DNA from: Verrucomicrobiia bacterium
GTDB lineage: Bacteria > Verrucomicrobiota > Verrucomicrobiia > Limisphaerales > UBA8199
DNA: 38,100 bases
Direction: 5' to 3'
Assembly (NCBI GenBank): GCA_035946615.1
Contig: DASYZB010000095.1
Location: 1 to 38,100, forward strand
A model generated the notes under the pieces. That model ran no database searches and was not told where the DNA came from. It saw nothing but the letters and a program-made list of their open reading frames with translations. This document shows positions 23,816 through 31,957 of the stretch, piece by piece. The number at the start of each line of letters is the position of its first letter. Position 1 is the stretch's first letter. The position numbers and the translations under genes are program-made.

Positions 23816-25189
23816 ATGCGGATCCTTTACAACATCTTGTTCACGGTCGCTTTCGCCCTGTCCGCTCCCTATTACTTCTTGCGCATGTGGCGGCGAGGCA
23901 ATTGGGTGGAGGGCTTCGCGCAACGCTTTGGGCGTTACAATTCCAAATTTAAACAGGCAATTACCAATCGCCATACGCTTTGGCTGCATGCGGTCAGTGT
24001 CGGCGAGGTGAACATCTGCACGCAATTAATTCGAGCGCTCGAACCGCGCTTGCCGAACCTCAAGGTTGTGGTTTCCACCACCACGACAACGGGTATGGAA
24101 GAACTGCACCGCAAATTGCCCAGCCATGTCAGCCGGATTTATTTTCCAATAGACTTCCGTAAGTGCGTTTCGCATGCGCTCAAGACCATTCGTCCCGAAG
24201 CCATTGTGCTCGTCGAGGCAGAGATATGGCCAAACTTCCTCTGGCGCGCCCGTGCCATGGACATTCCCCTGTTCCTGGTCAATGCCCGGCTCTCAGCCCG
24301 GTCCTACCCGCGCTATCGCTATTTTGGTTTTCTGTTCCGCCGTCTTTTTGGGTCGTTTACAGCCGTCGGCGCTCAGAATGAGGAGGACGCAGCCAAATTG
24401 CGGGAGTTGGGTTGCCTGCCGGAGCGGATTCACGTGGTGGGGAGCATGAAATTTGACGCCGCAAAGCTGGATGAGCGCCGGCGGCTGGATGTGCCGGGCA
24501 TGCTGAGGCAGTTGGGCGTGCCCGGCGGGGCGCGGGTGCTGGTGGCCGGCAGCACGCACCCGGGTGAGGAAGCAATCCTGGCCGGCCAGTTCCTCCGCTT
24601 GCGCGCCCGTTTCCCGGACCTTTTCCTGGTGTTGGTCCCGCGTCATTTCGAACGCAGCCGCGAGGTGGGCCGGGAATTGGAGAAGCACGGCATCAAATTC
24701 ATTTACCGGAATGAAATCACGGCTTCTACCCGGTATGGCGAAAATCAAATCCAATGCCTGCTCGTCAATACCACCGGTGAGCTGAAGTATTTTTATGAGC
24801 AGGCTACTCTCATTTTCATCGGCAAGAGCCTGACCGCGCAGGGAGGCCAAAATCCAATCGAACCCGGCGCTCTGGGCAAAGCGATGGTGTTCGGGCCGCA
24901 CATGGAGAATTTTGCGGAAGTAGTGCGCAGTTTTCTTGGGCGCGCCGGAGCGGTCCAGGTCCATGATGCCGCGGAGCTGGAGAAAGCGCTCGAGAATCTG
25001 CTGGCGGATGAAGGGCGACGGGAGGAACTGGGGCGCAATGCGCTGGCTGTCGTGCGGGAAAACCTGGGCGCGATTGAGCGGACGGTGGACATGATCGTTC
25101 AGCACCTGGAAGGCGGCGAGCTTTACGTGGCGCCCAAGCGCCAAGCAGTGCGATCCACGAACAAGGAGAACCGTGCGGGTTCCGGGTGA
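23816..25189 (+). CDS. waaA: 3-deoxy-D-manno-octulosonic acid (KDO) transferase
   Basis: The enzyme adds KDO from CMP-KDO to lipid A precursor at the inner membrane (glycosyltransferase family 30). The 457-residue protein has an N-terminal membrane anchor ('YNILFTVAFALSAPYYFL'), the catalytic 'HAVSVGEV' with E64, 'STTTTTGMEE', 'RIYFPIDFR', 'VLVEAEIWPNFLWRA', 'NARLSARSYPRY', 'VVGSMKFDA', 'AGSTHPGEEAI', 'LVPRHFERSREV' and 'NPIEPGALGKAMVFGPHMEN'. The ATG at 23816 is chosen because the family N-terminus begins there; the frame is open 46 codons further upstream but that part is not family-like. With LptE and the BamD-like protein nearby it shows that this bacterium makes LPS. A basic tail of about 20 residues is extra. 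Confidence 0.93.
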   Translation: MRILYNILFTVAFALSAPYYFLRMWRRGNWVEGFAQRFGRYNSKFKQAITNRHTLWLHAVSVGEVNICTQLIRALEPRLPNLKVVVSTTTTTGMEELHRKLPSHVSRIYFPIDFRKCVSHALKTIRPEAIVLVEAEIWPNFLWRARAMDIPLFLVNARLSARSYPRYRYFGFLFRRLFGSFTAVGAQNEEDAAKLRELGCLPERIHVVGSMKFDAAKLDERRRLDVPGMLRQLGVPGGARVLVAGSTHPGEEAILAGQFLRLRARFPDLFLVLVPRHFERSREVGRELEKHGIKFIYRNEITASTRYGENQIQCLLVNTTGELKYFYEQATLIFIGKSLTAQGGQNPIEPGALGKAMVFGPHMENFAEVVRSFLGRAGAVQVHDAAELEKALENLLADEGRREELGRNALAVVRENLGAIERTVDMIVQHLEGGELYVAPKRQAVRSTNKENRAGSG

Positions 25190-25580
25190 ACAGCCCAGCG
25201 GACCTTCTCAATCTGTCAAGCGTCAATCAACTCCGCGCGGTTCAGTCCATCTCGTCGAGGGCCAAAGAAGCGGCTGTTTTCAAGCACATGCAAATCGAAG
25301 AGCATGAACGAATCGTTGTAAGCAATCCTGTCTTGACCTCATGCGCAAAAATGAATTCCATCCCGTGGATTTCAGTCTGACTGATTAGCAACGATTAGAA
25401 GCATTTTGGGGATTTGAGCCCTGGAAAAAGCGGATTGAGTTGCAAAAGAACATTGATGGCGCGGGCAAAACTGGCGGGCGACAAAGCGGGAACTGCGTGG
25501 GCGCTGACACCGGGCTTGCTCCTGCCTTGGAGAACAGGCACACTGCGCCTCCGCCTGAGCGGTATAAATAGATTAGTGAT
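25190..25580. other. Intergenic region of about 390 bp without a clear gene
   Basis: No supported gene, tRNA or terminator is visible. A 64-codon GTG frame overlapping the kdtA stop (25186-25380) shows no homology or composition that convinces me. The promoter of the following oxidoreductase gene is probably here, but no -35/-10 pair stands out. Confidence 0.4.
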
Positions 25581-26951
25581 ATGAACGAAAACGAGAATTC
25601 GGCAGTGGATTTCAACAGGCGCGATTTTTTGAAGGGCGGTTCGGTAGCGACGCTGATGACGATGCTTGGCGGGGTGGAGTTGCTGGGCCAAGCCCCGGCC
25701 CCGGCCTTGAGCACGTACGCCGGACCGCGCATGAAAGTGGGGGTGATCGGCTTGGGACTTTGGGGGCGGGAGATCGTTACGACCCTGATGCAGATTGATC
25801 AGGCGGAGGTGGCGGCAATTTGCGATACTTATCCCGCAATGGTCCGCCGTACCGCCGATGCGGCCCCCAAGGCGGCGCAGACGGCCGATTACAAGACGAT
25901 CCTGGCCAATAAGGATATCAAAGCCGTCATCGTGGCCACCCCCACGCACAAGCACAAAGAGATTGTCCTCGAAGCCCTCAAGGCCGGCAAACACGTCTAT
26001 TGCGAGGCACCGCTGGCCCATAGCGTCGAAGACGCCCGGGAAATTGCCTTGGCCGCCAAAATCGCCGCACAACAGGTGTTCCAGGCCGGGTTCCAGATGC
26101 GCTCGGACCCGCAGCGGCATTTTCTGTTGCCGTTTCTGCGCTCGGGGGCAATTGGCAAATCGATCATGGCGCGCGCGCAGTGGCACAAAAAGCAGAGTTG
26201 GCGCTCCGCATCACCAAAACCGGAAAGAGAGAAGGAGTTGAATTGGCGTCTGAGCAAGGAGACCTCGACCGGTCTGATGGGTGAGATCGGCAGCCACGCG
26301 GTTGATCAGGTGGCATGGTTCCTCAGCGCTATGCCAAAAGCCGTCACCGGGTTTGGCGGGATTAATTTTTATACAGATGACGGACGAGACGTGCCCGACA
26401 CGGTCCAGGCCGTGTTCGAATTTCCCGGAGGGGTGAATATGTTTTATGATGCCACCCTGGCCAACTCGTTTGACGGGCAGTATGAGATTGTTTATGGGAG
26501 CGACGCGGCGGTCATGCTGCGAGAAAGCAATGCCTGGTTGTTCAAGGAAGTCGATTCACCGCTTTTAGGCTGGGAAGTTTATGCTCGAAAAGAGATGTTT
26601 TACAAGGAAACGGGCATTGCCCTGGTAGCCAATGCCAGCAAAGCGGTGGTGCCCACCGGCCAGCAGGCTCAGAAAGAGGAAATCACCAGCACGCCGCTGT
26701 TCTTCGCGCTTCAACGATTCACACTGAATGCAGCGGACATCACCAATGCGATTGAAGATTTCACTTCTTCATTCGGGACCGATGATCCCAAGGCATTGGC
26801 TGAACAAGTCGCCAAAGTGCGCGCGGTGGCGCGACCGGCCTCTGACTATTTGGAAGGATTCCGGGCGACTGTGATGGGCATCAAGGCGAATGAGGCGATT
26901 CTGAGTCAGAATCGACTCGTGTTGAAGCCGGAATGGTATGAATTGAGCTGA
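25581..26951 (+). CDS. Gfo/Idh/MocA-family oxidoreductase-like protein, Tat-exported
   Basis: A 456-residue protein. The N-terminus has a Tat-type signal ('NRRDFLKGGSVATLMTMLGG', twin arginines R13-R14), so a folded, cofactor-bound protein would be exported. A Rossmann fold begins near residue 52 ('VGVIGLGLWGREIV'), followed by 'AAICDTYP', 'VATPTHKHKEIVLEALKAGK' and 'HVYCEAPLAH'. The family's catalytic EKP motif is here E142-A143-P144, so the usual lysine is missing. The C-terminal domain has 'LSKETSTGLMGEIGSHAVDQ' (the conserved His region) and 'FSPGG'-like 'VFEFPGGVNMFYDA'. Members oxidise or rearrange sugars with NAD(P). This one may bind a sugar without classical catalysis, or belong to a subfamily with another mechanism. 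Confidence 0.88.
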   Translation: MNENENSAVDFNRRDFLKGGSVATLMTMLGGVELLGQAPAPALSTYAGPRMKVGVIGLGLWGREIVTTLMQIDQAEVAAICDTYPAMVRRTADAAPKAAQTADYKTILANKDIKAVIVATPTHKHKEIVLEALKAGKHVYCEAPLAHSVEDAREIALAAKIAAQQVFQAGFQMRSDPQRHFLLPFLRSGAIGKSIMARAQWHKKQSWRSASPKPEREKELNWRLSKETSTGLMGEIGSHAVDQVAWFLSAMPKAVTGFGGINFYTDDGRDVPDTVQAVFEFPGGVNMFYDATLANSFDGQYEIVYGSDAAVMLRESNAWLFKEVDSPLLGWEVYARKEMFYKETGIALVANASKAVVPTGQQAQKEEITSTPLFFALQRFTLNAADITNAIEDFTSSFGTDDPKALAEQVAKVRAVARPASDYLEGFRATVMGIKANEAILSQNRLVLKPEWYELS

Positions 26952-27002
26952 CGCCGAGCGGGAACCGATTGCTGCGGCGCTTGCTTTAGGAAAACAACTA
27001 TT

Positions 27003-27671
27003 ATGAAAATACGAACACTGATCGCGGGCCAAGTCGCACTTTTATTTCTCCTCAATACGGGGGTTCGAGCGCAAACGCTGACGCGTTTCGACGCCAAACC
27101 GGGGGCCGGCATGAAGGTCAGAATCGAAGGGACATCGACTGTCCACGATTGGCAAGTCGAGGGTCATTTGATTGCCGGCTCGGTCGAGGCTGGGTCCAAT
27201 TTCCCAACCGAGCCGGGCCAGGATGTCAAGCCTGGCAAGATCGAAGCGCGCGCCATCGCCAGAATCCCGGTCACATCGCTCAAGAGCATCGAAAAAGATG
27301 GGTCACCCTACAGCGACAAGATGGATGAAGTGATGTACGGCAAATTGAAGGCGGACGCTCATCGTTGGATCGTCTTTCGTGTGACCGAACTCACACTGAA
27401 GGAACCAGCCAAGAGCAAAGATGCTCCGTACGTGTTCGATGCCAGGGGAGAACTCGAAGTGGCGGGCGTGACCAATCAGGTGGCACTGCCTGTGAACGTC
27501 CTGCCGCTTGGGGATAAGAAACTCAAGATTTCCGGCAGCACCACGGTCAAAATGACCGATTTCGGGGTTCAACCTCCGGTCCTGATTGGGCTGCTGAGCA
27601 CAGGCGACCCCGTTAAGCTCAGCTTTGAATGGCCGGTCCAGCAAAGAAAGACCGCCGAGGCCGCCAAGTAG
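27003..27671 (+). CDS. Secreted YceI-family protein
   Basis: A 222-residue protein with signal peptide ('KIRTLIAGQVALLFLLNTGV', then 'RAQ'). The mature part has the YceI/lipocalin-like beta-barrel pattern: 'MKVRIEGTSTVHDWQVEGHL', 'VKPGKIEARAIARIPVTSLK', 'LKADAHRWIVFRVTELTL', 'GELEVAGVTNQVALPVNV' and 'VKMTDFGVQPPVLIGLLSTG'. YceI proteins are periplasmic and bind long isoprenoid or amide lipids. A TAGGA Shine-Dalgarno lies upstream of the ATG. It is 51 nt after the oxidoreductase gene and may be co-transcribed with it. A hairpin follows about 80 nt downstream. Confidence 0.9.
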   Translation: MKIRTLIAGQVALLFLLNTGVRAQTLTRFDAKPGAGMKVRIEGTSTVHDWQVEGHLIAGSVEAGSNFPTEPGQDVKPGKIEARAIARIPVTSLKSIEKDGSPYSDKMDEVMYGKLKADAHRWIVFRVTELTLKEPAKSKDAPYVFDARGELEVAGVTNQVALPVNVLPLGDKKLKISGSTTVKMTDFGVQPPVLIGLLSTGDPVKLSFEWPVQQRKTAEAAK

Positions 27672-27748
27672 GACTGAGTAGGCTGAGAGGACTACCGCAG
27701 TCCAAGGCTTTCCAAGGCCTTGGCGCGGTCTGTTCCCGGTCCCCGGTT

Positions 27749-27786
27749 TGAACAGGAGATAACATCTCCGTTTCCTCCTGTTTTTT
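27749..27786 (+). terminator. Probable terminator / intergenic hairpin element, copy 2
   Basis: AACAGGAG (27751-27758) pairs with CTCCTGTT (27775-27782), followed by TTTT. An alternative inner stem GGAGAT/ATCTCC is also possible. The right arm TTTCCTCCTGTT (27771-27782) is identical to 13185-13196, so the element is also a repeat. It lies after the YceI gene on the same strand and could end that transcript. Confidence 0.6.
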
Positions 27787-27895
27787 CTGCATGTTTCCCC
27801 CTTAGCCATCATCCCCATCCCTCTTCCTTTCTCCAAAGTAGTTTCCACCCACTTGCGGCGGGGCCATTTCAGGCCAAGTTAGTGGCAAATAACTT

Positions 27896-29854
27896 ATGAA
27901 GGCGCAGAACGCTGTCCCGCAGGGAACGGGACGGAAAGCGGGTAGGACGCGGGGTGTAGTTTCGCCCAAGGAGATACACCAGCCGCGGCGCCTTCCCATT
28001 GGCGCCGAAGTCGTGGCGGGAGGCGGGACGCATTTTCGTGTTTGGGCGCCAAAGCATCGGAAGATGATGTTGCAGCTTTGTGATCGATTGGACTTTCCTG
28101 CTCGCGCGCTTCGAGAGGTTGAGATGGAATCTGAGGCCGGTGGTTACTTTTCCGGGTTTGTAGCCGAGGCCCATCCGGGGGTGTTCTATAAGTTTAAACC
28201 GGGAGCGGGATCGTTTTCGGACCCGGCTTCTCGTTTTCAGCCCAATGGACCGCATGGCCCCTCAGAGGTTGTCGATCCGTTTCAGTTCCGCTGGCGTGAC
28301 GGCGAGTGGCGTGGGGTCGAGCGGCCAGGCCAAGTCATCTATGAACTTCACATTGGCACATTCACCCCGGAGGGGACCTGGGCGGCGGCGGCAGAGCAAT
28401 TACCGGAATTAGCGCGCCTGGGCGTTACCGTGATCGAGCTGATGCCCGTAGCCGATTTCCCGGGTCAATTTGGCTGGGGATATGATGGGGTGAGTTTGTT
28501 TGCTCCGACACGCCTTTATGGACGGCCAGATGATTTGCGGGCTTTTATTGATCAGGCGCATCGGGCCGGCTTGGGTGTTATTCTTGATGTCGTCTATAAC
28601 CATCTCGGGCCGGATGGTAATTATTTGAAGCAATTCTCAGAGGACTATTTTACCGATCGTTACCGAAATGAGTGGGGGCAGGCGATCAACTTTGATGGTC
28701 CTCAGAGCGGACCGGTCCGGGAGTTTTTCACTGCCAACGCCGCGTATTGGATTGAGGAATTCCACCTGGACGGCTTGCGGCTGGATGCGACGCAGCAAAT
28801 CTTCGACGCATCGCCTAATCACATTCTTTCGCTGATTTCGAGGCGAGTCCGTGAGGCCGCCCAAGGAAAGGCGGTTTATTTGGCTGCCGAGAATGAGAGC
28901 CAGGAGACAAGGCTGGCGCGGCCATTTGAGGCAGGGGGTTATGGGCTGGATGCATTATGGAACGATGATTTTCACCACACGGCGCGCGTCGCGCTGACCG
29001 GGCACAACGAGGCCTATTACGGCGACTACAAGGGCAGCCCGCAGGAACTCATTTCGGCGGTAAAGCGGGGCTTTCTTTACCAAGGCCAATGGTTTTGCTG
29101 GCAAAAAAAACGGCGCGGAAGCCCGACGTTCGGGCTGGCGCCGGAACAGTTCATCAATTATTTGCAGAACCACGATCAAGTGGCGAATTCGTTGCGCGGG
29201 TTGCGCATGCACCAAATAGGAGGCGCGAATCGATGCAAGGCGCTGACGGCGCTGCTGCTGCTGGGGCCTGGAACACCCTTACTATTTCAGGGCCAGGAGT
29301 TCTGGGCGTCGGCTCCTTTCTTATTTTTTGCCGACCACAATCCCGAGCTGGCGCGGTTGGTGAGGCAAGGCCGGCATGAGTTCCTGAGGCAATTCTCCAG
29401 CATTGCCTCGTCCGAAAGCGAGGTGCATCTCGCGGACCCGAGCTCCGTTAAGACCTTTGAGTCCTGCAAACTGGATTTTTCGGAACGGGAACGGCACCGC
29501 CACATCTACAAGATGCACCATGACCTGTTGAAGCTGCGGCGCGAGGATGAGGTCTTTAAAGAGCCGCGGGCAGGGGCTGTCGATGGGGCTGTCCTTGGGG
29601 CCGATGCGATGGTGCTTCGGTTTTTTGGCAAGAGCGGCCAGGACAGGCTGCTGTTGGTCAATTTGGGTGTTGATCTGCAATTGAGCCCGGCGCCGGAGCC
29701 GCTGCTTGCGCCAGTGGCAGGCAGTGCCTGGACGCTGAAATGGTCCAGTGACGCTCCGTGTTACGGCGGACGGGGCATTACGCCCTTGGAGAAGGAGGGA
29801 ATCTGGATGGTGCCGGGGCATGCGACGGTGGTGCTTGAACCGGCGCAAGTGTGA
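27896..29854 (+). CDS. treZ: Malto-oligosyltrehalose trehalohydrolase
   Basis: TreZ (family 13) releases trehalose from maltooligosyltrehalose made by TreY. The 652-residue protein has an early-set beta-domain ('PIGAEVVAGGGTHFRVWAPK', residues 36-55), then the catalytic barrel: 'GQVIYELHIGTFTPEGTWAA', 'GVTVIELMPVADFPGQFGWG', 'VILDVVYNHLGPDGNYL', nucleophile D297 ('LRLDATQQI'), acid/base E332 ('LAAENES') and D427 in 'NHDQVAN'. The C-terminal beta-domain ends 'GHATVVLEPAQV'. The first 35 residues are basic and extra to the family, so translation might start later. It is followed by a debranching-type gene and lies opposite treY, completing the TreY/TreZ pathway. Confidence 0.93.
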   Translation: MKAQNAVPQGTGRKAGRTRGVVSPKEIHQPRRLPIGAEVVAGGGTHFRVWAPKHRKMMLQLCDRLDFPARALREVEMESEAGGYFSGFVAEAHPGVFYKFKPGAGSFSDPASRFQPNGPHGPSEVVDPFQFRWRDGEWRGVERPGQVIYELHIGTFTPEGTWAAAAEQLPELARLGVTVIELMPVADFPGQFGWGYDGVSLFAPTRLYGRPDDLRAFIDQAHRAGLGVILDVVYNHLGPDGNYLKQFSEDYFTDRYRNEWGQAINFDGPQSGPVREFFTANAAYWIEEFHLDGLRLDATQQIFDASPNHILSLISRRVREAAQGKAVYLAAENESQETRLARPFEAGGYGLDALWNDDFHHTARVALTGHNEAYYGDYKGSPQELISAVKRGFLYQGQWFCWQKKRRGSPTFGLAPEQFINYLQNHDQVANSLRGLRMHQIGGANRCKALTALLLLGPGTPLLFQGQEFWASAPFLFFADHNPELARLVRQGRHEFLRQFSSIASSESEVHLADPSSVKTFESCKLDFSERERHRHIYKMHHDLLKLRREDEVFKEPRAGAVDGAVLGADAMVLRFFGKSGQDRLLLVNLGVDLQLSPAPEPLLAPVAGSAWTLKWSSDAPCYGGRGITPLEKEGIWMVPGHATVVLEPAQV

Positions 29855-29900
29855 AAGGGACATTGCGCGGGATTCAACCTCAGCAGCAGAACGGGTATCC

Positions 29901-31937
29901 ATGGAAACACTAATCCGCAGGATTGATTTGACGCAGGCGCAGGGAGAGGTCGCCCGCCAGCTCTTGCACCGTGAATGGCTGGCGACGAACGGACTGGGCG
30001 GCTATGCCTCGGGAACCATCTCGGGCACCGTGACCTGGCGTTATCATGGGCTGCTCATTGCGGCGTTGCCGGCGCCATTTGGCCGCATGGTCATGCTCAA
30101 TCATTTGGCTGAATCGATCCGCTTTCCAGATGGCCGCAGGTTGCAAATAGGCGGTGAGGAATCAGGGCAGCCTGAGGAGGGACGGTCTTTGCCGCATTTT
30201 ATCACTGAATTTCGACTCGAAAATGGCCTGCCCATCTGGCACTACGAAGTCGAGGGCATCATTCTCGAGAAGCATGTTCTCTTCCTTTATGGACAGAACA
30301 CCGTTCACGTGAATTATCATTTGTTGTCCGCCCAGGAGGATGTGCAACTGGAGCTGCGGCCCTCGATACATTTCCGCAGCCACGAACAGGCCGTCGATGC
30401 GGGCCGCCTGGATGGCTATCGGTTCAGTGTCAGTGGCGGCGAATACGAAGTGACCCTCGAAGACTTCCCGCCACGTTTGCGAATGGTGCTGTGGGCGGAC
30501 CGTTCGGCTTTCACTTATGATGGAGGGACACGGCGCGAAATTCATTATCAAAAGGAGGCCGAGCGCGGTTGTCAGGCGCGGGGCTTGTTGTGGAGTCCGG
30601 GCTATTTCAGCGCGACGCTGCACGCCCGCCGGGACGCAACGCTCATTGCGTCCACGGAGTGGTGGAGCACGATGCTGGCCCTGACCCCTCAGGAGGCTGT
30701 GGGATTCTATCACGACCGGCACCGGCGGCTGGTTGCGTGTTCTGAGGCCGCGGCGCAAAGTTCCCCAGCCGCCGACCTGGTCCTGGCAGCCGACCAATTC
30801 CTGATTACGCCGGCAGGGCGCATCCAGGATGCGGCGCGGGCACATGCGGCGGGTGACGAGGTGCGAACGGTGATAGCAGGTTATCACTGGTTCACAGATT
30901 GGGGCCGGGACACTATGATTAGCCTCGAGGGCCTGACGCTGACCACCAGGCGCTTTACCGAAGCAGGCTGGCTTCTGCGCACTTTCGCGCATTATGTCCG
31001 GGATGGCCTCATTCCCAACCTCTTTCCAGAAGGCAAGAACGAGGGCCTCTATCATACCGCGGACGCCACGCTGTGGTTTTTCCACGCGCTGAGCCGCTAT
31101 TTGGCCGTGACTCAGGACCGGGGCACGCTGCGGCTGATTTTGCCCAAGCTGCGGGCTATAATCGAGCATCACCTCCACGGCACGAAATTCGGGATACAGG
31201 CGGATGCGAAGGATGGCCTGCTACGCCAAGGGGCTGCCGGTTACCAACTGACCTGGATGGACGCGAAGGTGGAGGATTGGGTGGTCACTCCCCGGCGCGG
31301 GAAAGCCGTTGAAATCAACGGGCTGTGGTACAATGCCCTGTGTTTGATGGAGGATTGGCTGCGGGCAGAGGAGGGAGAAAAGGCGGCTGAAGCGATGGCT
31401 GCCCGGGCTCGCCAGGCAAGGGAATCCTTCAACCGCAGGTTTTGGTACCCGCAAGGCAATTATTTGTACGACGTGGTAGATGGAGAACAAGGGGATGACA
31501 ATGCCTTCCGGCCCAATCAGCTCCTGGCATTTTCGCTCGAACACCCTGTTTTGGATAAGCAGTATTGGAAACCTGTGCTCGAACAGGTCCGCGAACGGTT
31601 GTTGACACCCGTCGGGTTGCGTTCATTGAGCCGCGATCATCCGGACTATAAAGCGAAGTACTTCGGCGACCTTCGGGCGCGCGACGCCGCTTACCACCAG
31701 GGCACGGTCTGGGCCTGGTTGATGGGACCATTCATTGACGCGTGGTTGAAGGTCCATCCCGAGGACCGCTCCGGCGCGCGAAAATTCCTGGAGGGGTTCA
31801 TTCCGCACTTGAACGAGGGGTGCATTGGCTCGATTAATGAGATATTCGACGCCGAACCGCCCTTTACCCCGCGAGGCTGCATCACCCAGGCCTGGAGCGT
31901 CGCGGAGGTCTTGCGGGCATGGGTCAAGACGCAGTAA
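29901..31937 (+). CDS. Amylo-alpha-1,6-glucosidase / glycogen debranching enzyme-like protein
   Basis: A 678-residue protein. Residues 18-290 form the N-terminal debranching-enzyme domain ('LLHREWLATNGLGGYASGTI', 'TWRYHGLLIAALPAPFGRMV'), and 320-678 the (alpha/alpha)6 barrel with 'AGYHWFTDWGRDTMISLEGL', 'GLIPNLFPEGKNEGLYHTAD', 'LTWMDAKVEDWVVTPRRGKA', 'EINGLWYNAL', 'LRSLSRDHPDYKAKYFG' and 'AYHQGTVWAWLMGPFIDAWL'. This is the archaeal/bacterial debranching type (family 133-like), which removes alpha-1,6 branches. The start at 29901 is taken because the family begins there; the longer open frame reaches back into treZ. It is 46 nt after treZ on the same strand. It ends 20 nt from the convergent treY stop. 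Confidence 0.9.
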   Translation: METLIRRIDLTQAQGEVARQLLHREWLATNGLGGYASGTISGTVTWRYHGLLIAALPAPFGRMVMLNHLAESIRFPDGRRLQIGGEESGQPEEGRSLPHFITEFRLENGLPIWHYEVEGIILEKHVLFLYGQNTVHVNYHLLSAQEDVQLELRPSIHFRSHEQAVDAGRLDGYRFSVSGGEYEVTLEDFPPRLRMVLWADRSAFTYDGGTRREIHYQKEAERGCQARGLLWSPGYFSATLHARRDATLIASTEWWSTMLALTPQEAVGFYHDRHRRLVACSEAAAQSSPAADLVLAADQFLITPAGRIQDAARAHAAGDEVRTVIAGYHWFTDWGRDTMISLEGLTLTTRRFTEAGWLLRTFAHYVRDGLIPNLFPEGKNEGLYHTADATLWFFHALSRYLAVTQDRGTLRLILPKLRAIIEHHLHGTKFGIQADAKDGLLRQGAAGYQLTWMDAKVEDWVVTPRRGKAVEINGLWYNALCLMEDWLRAEEGEKAAEAMAARARQARESFNRRFWYPQGNYLYDVVDGEQGDDNAFRPNQLLAFSLEHPVLDKQYWKPVLEQVRERLLTPVGLRSLSRDHPDYKAKYFGDLRARDAAYHQGTVWAWLMGPFIDAWLKVHPEDRSGARKFLEGFIPHLNEGCIGSINEIFDAEPPFTPRGCITQAWSVAEVLRAWVKTQ

Positions 31938-31957
31938 GCCTGTTCCAAGGTGAGGCG

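Noticed and set aside
25186-25380. 64-codon GTG frame after the KDO transferase
   Set aside because: It overlaps the kdtA stop and could be translationally coupled, but its composition and content give no support, so it is left as intergenic.
30162-31178. 338-codon minus-strand frame inside the debranching enzyme gene
   Set aside because: Antisense to conserved motifs such as 'HWFTDWGRDTM'; no independent evidence.
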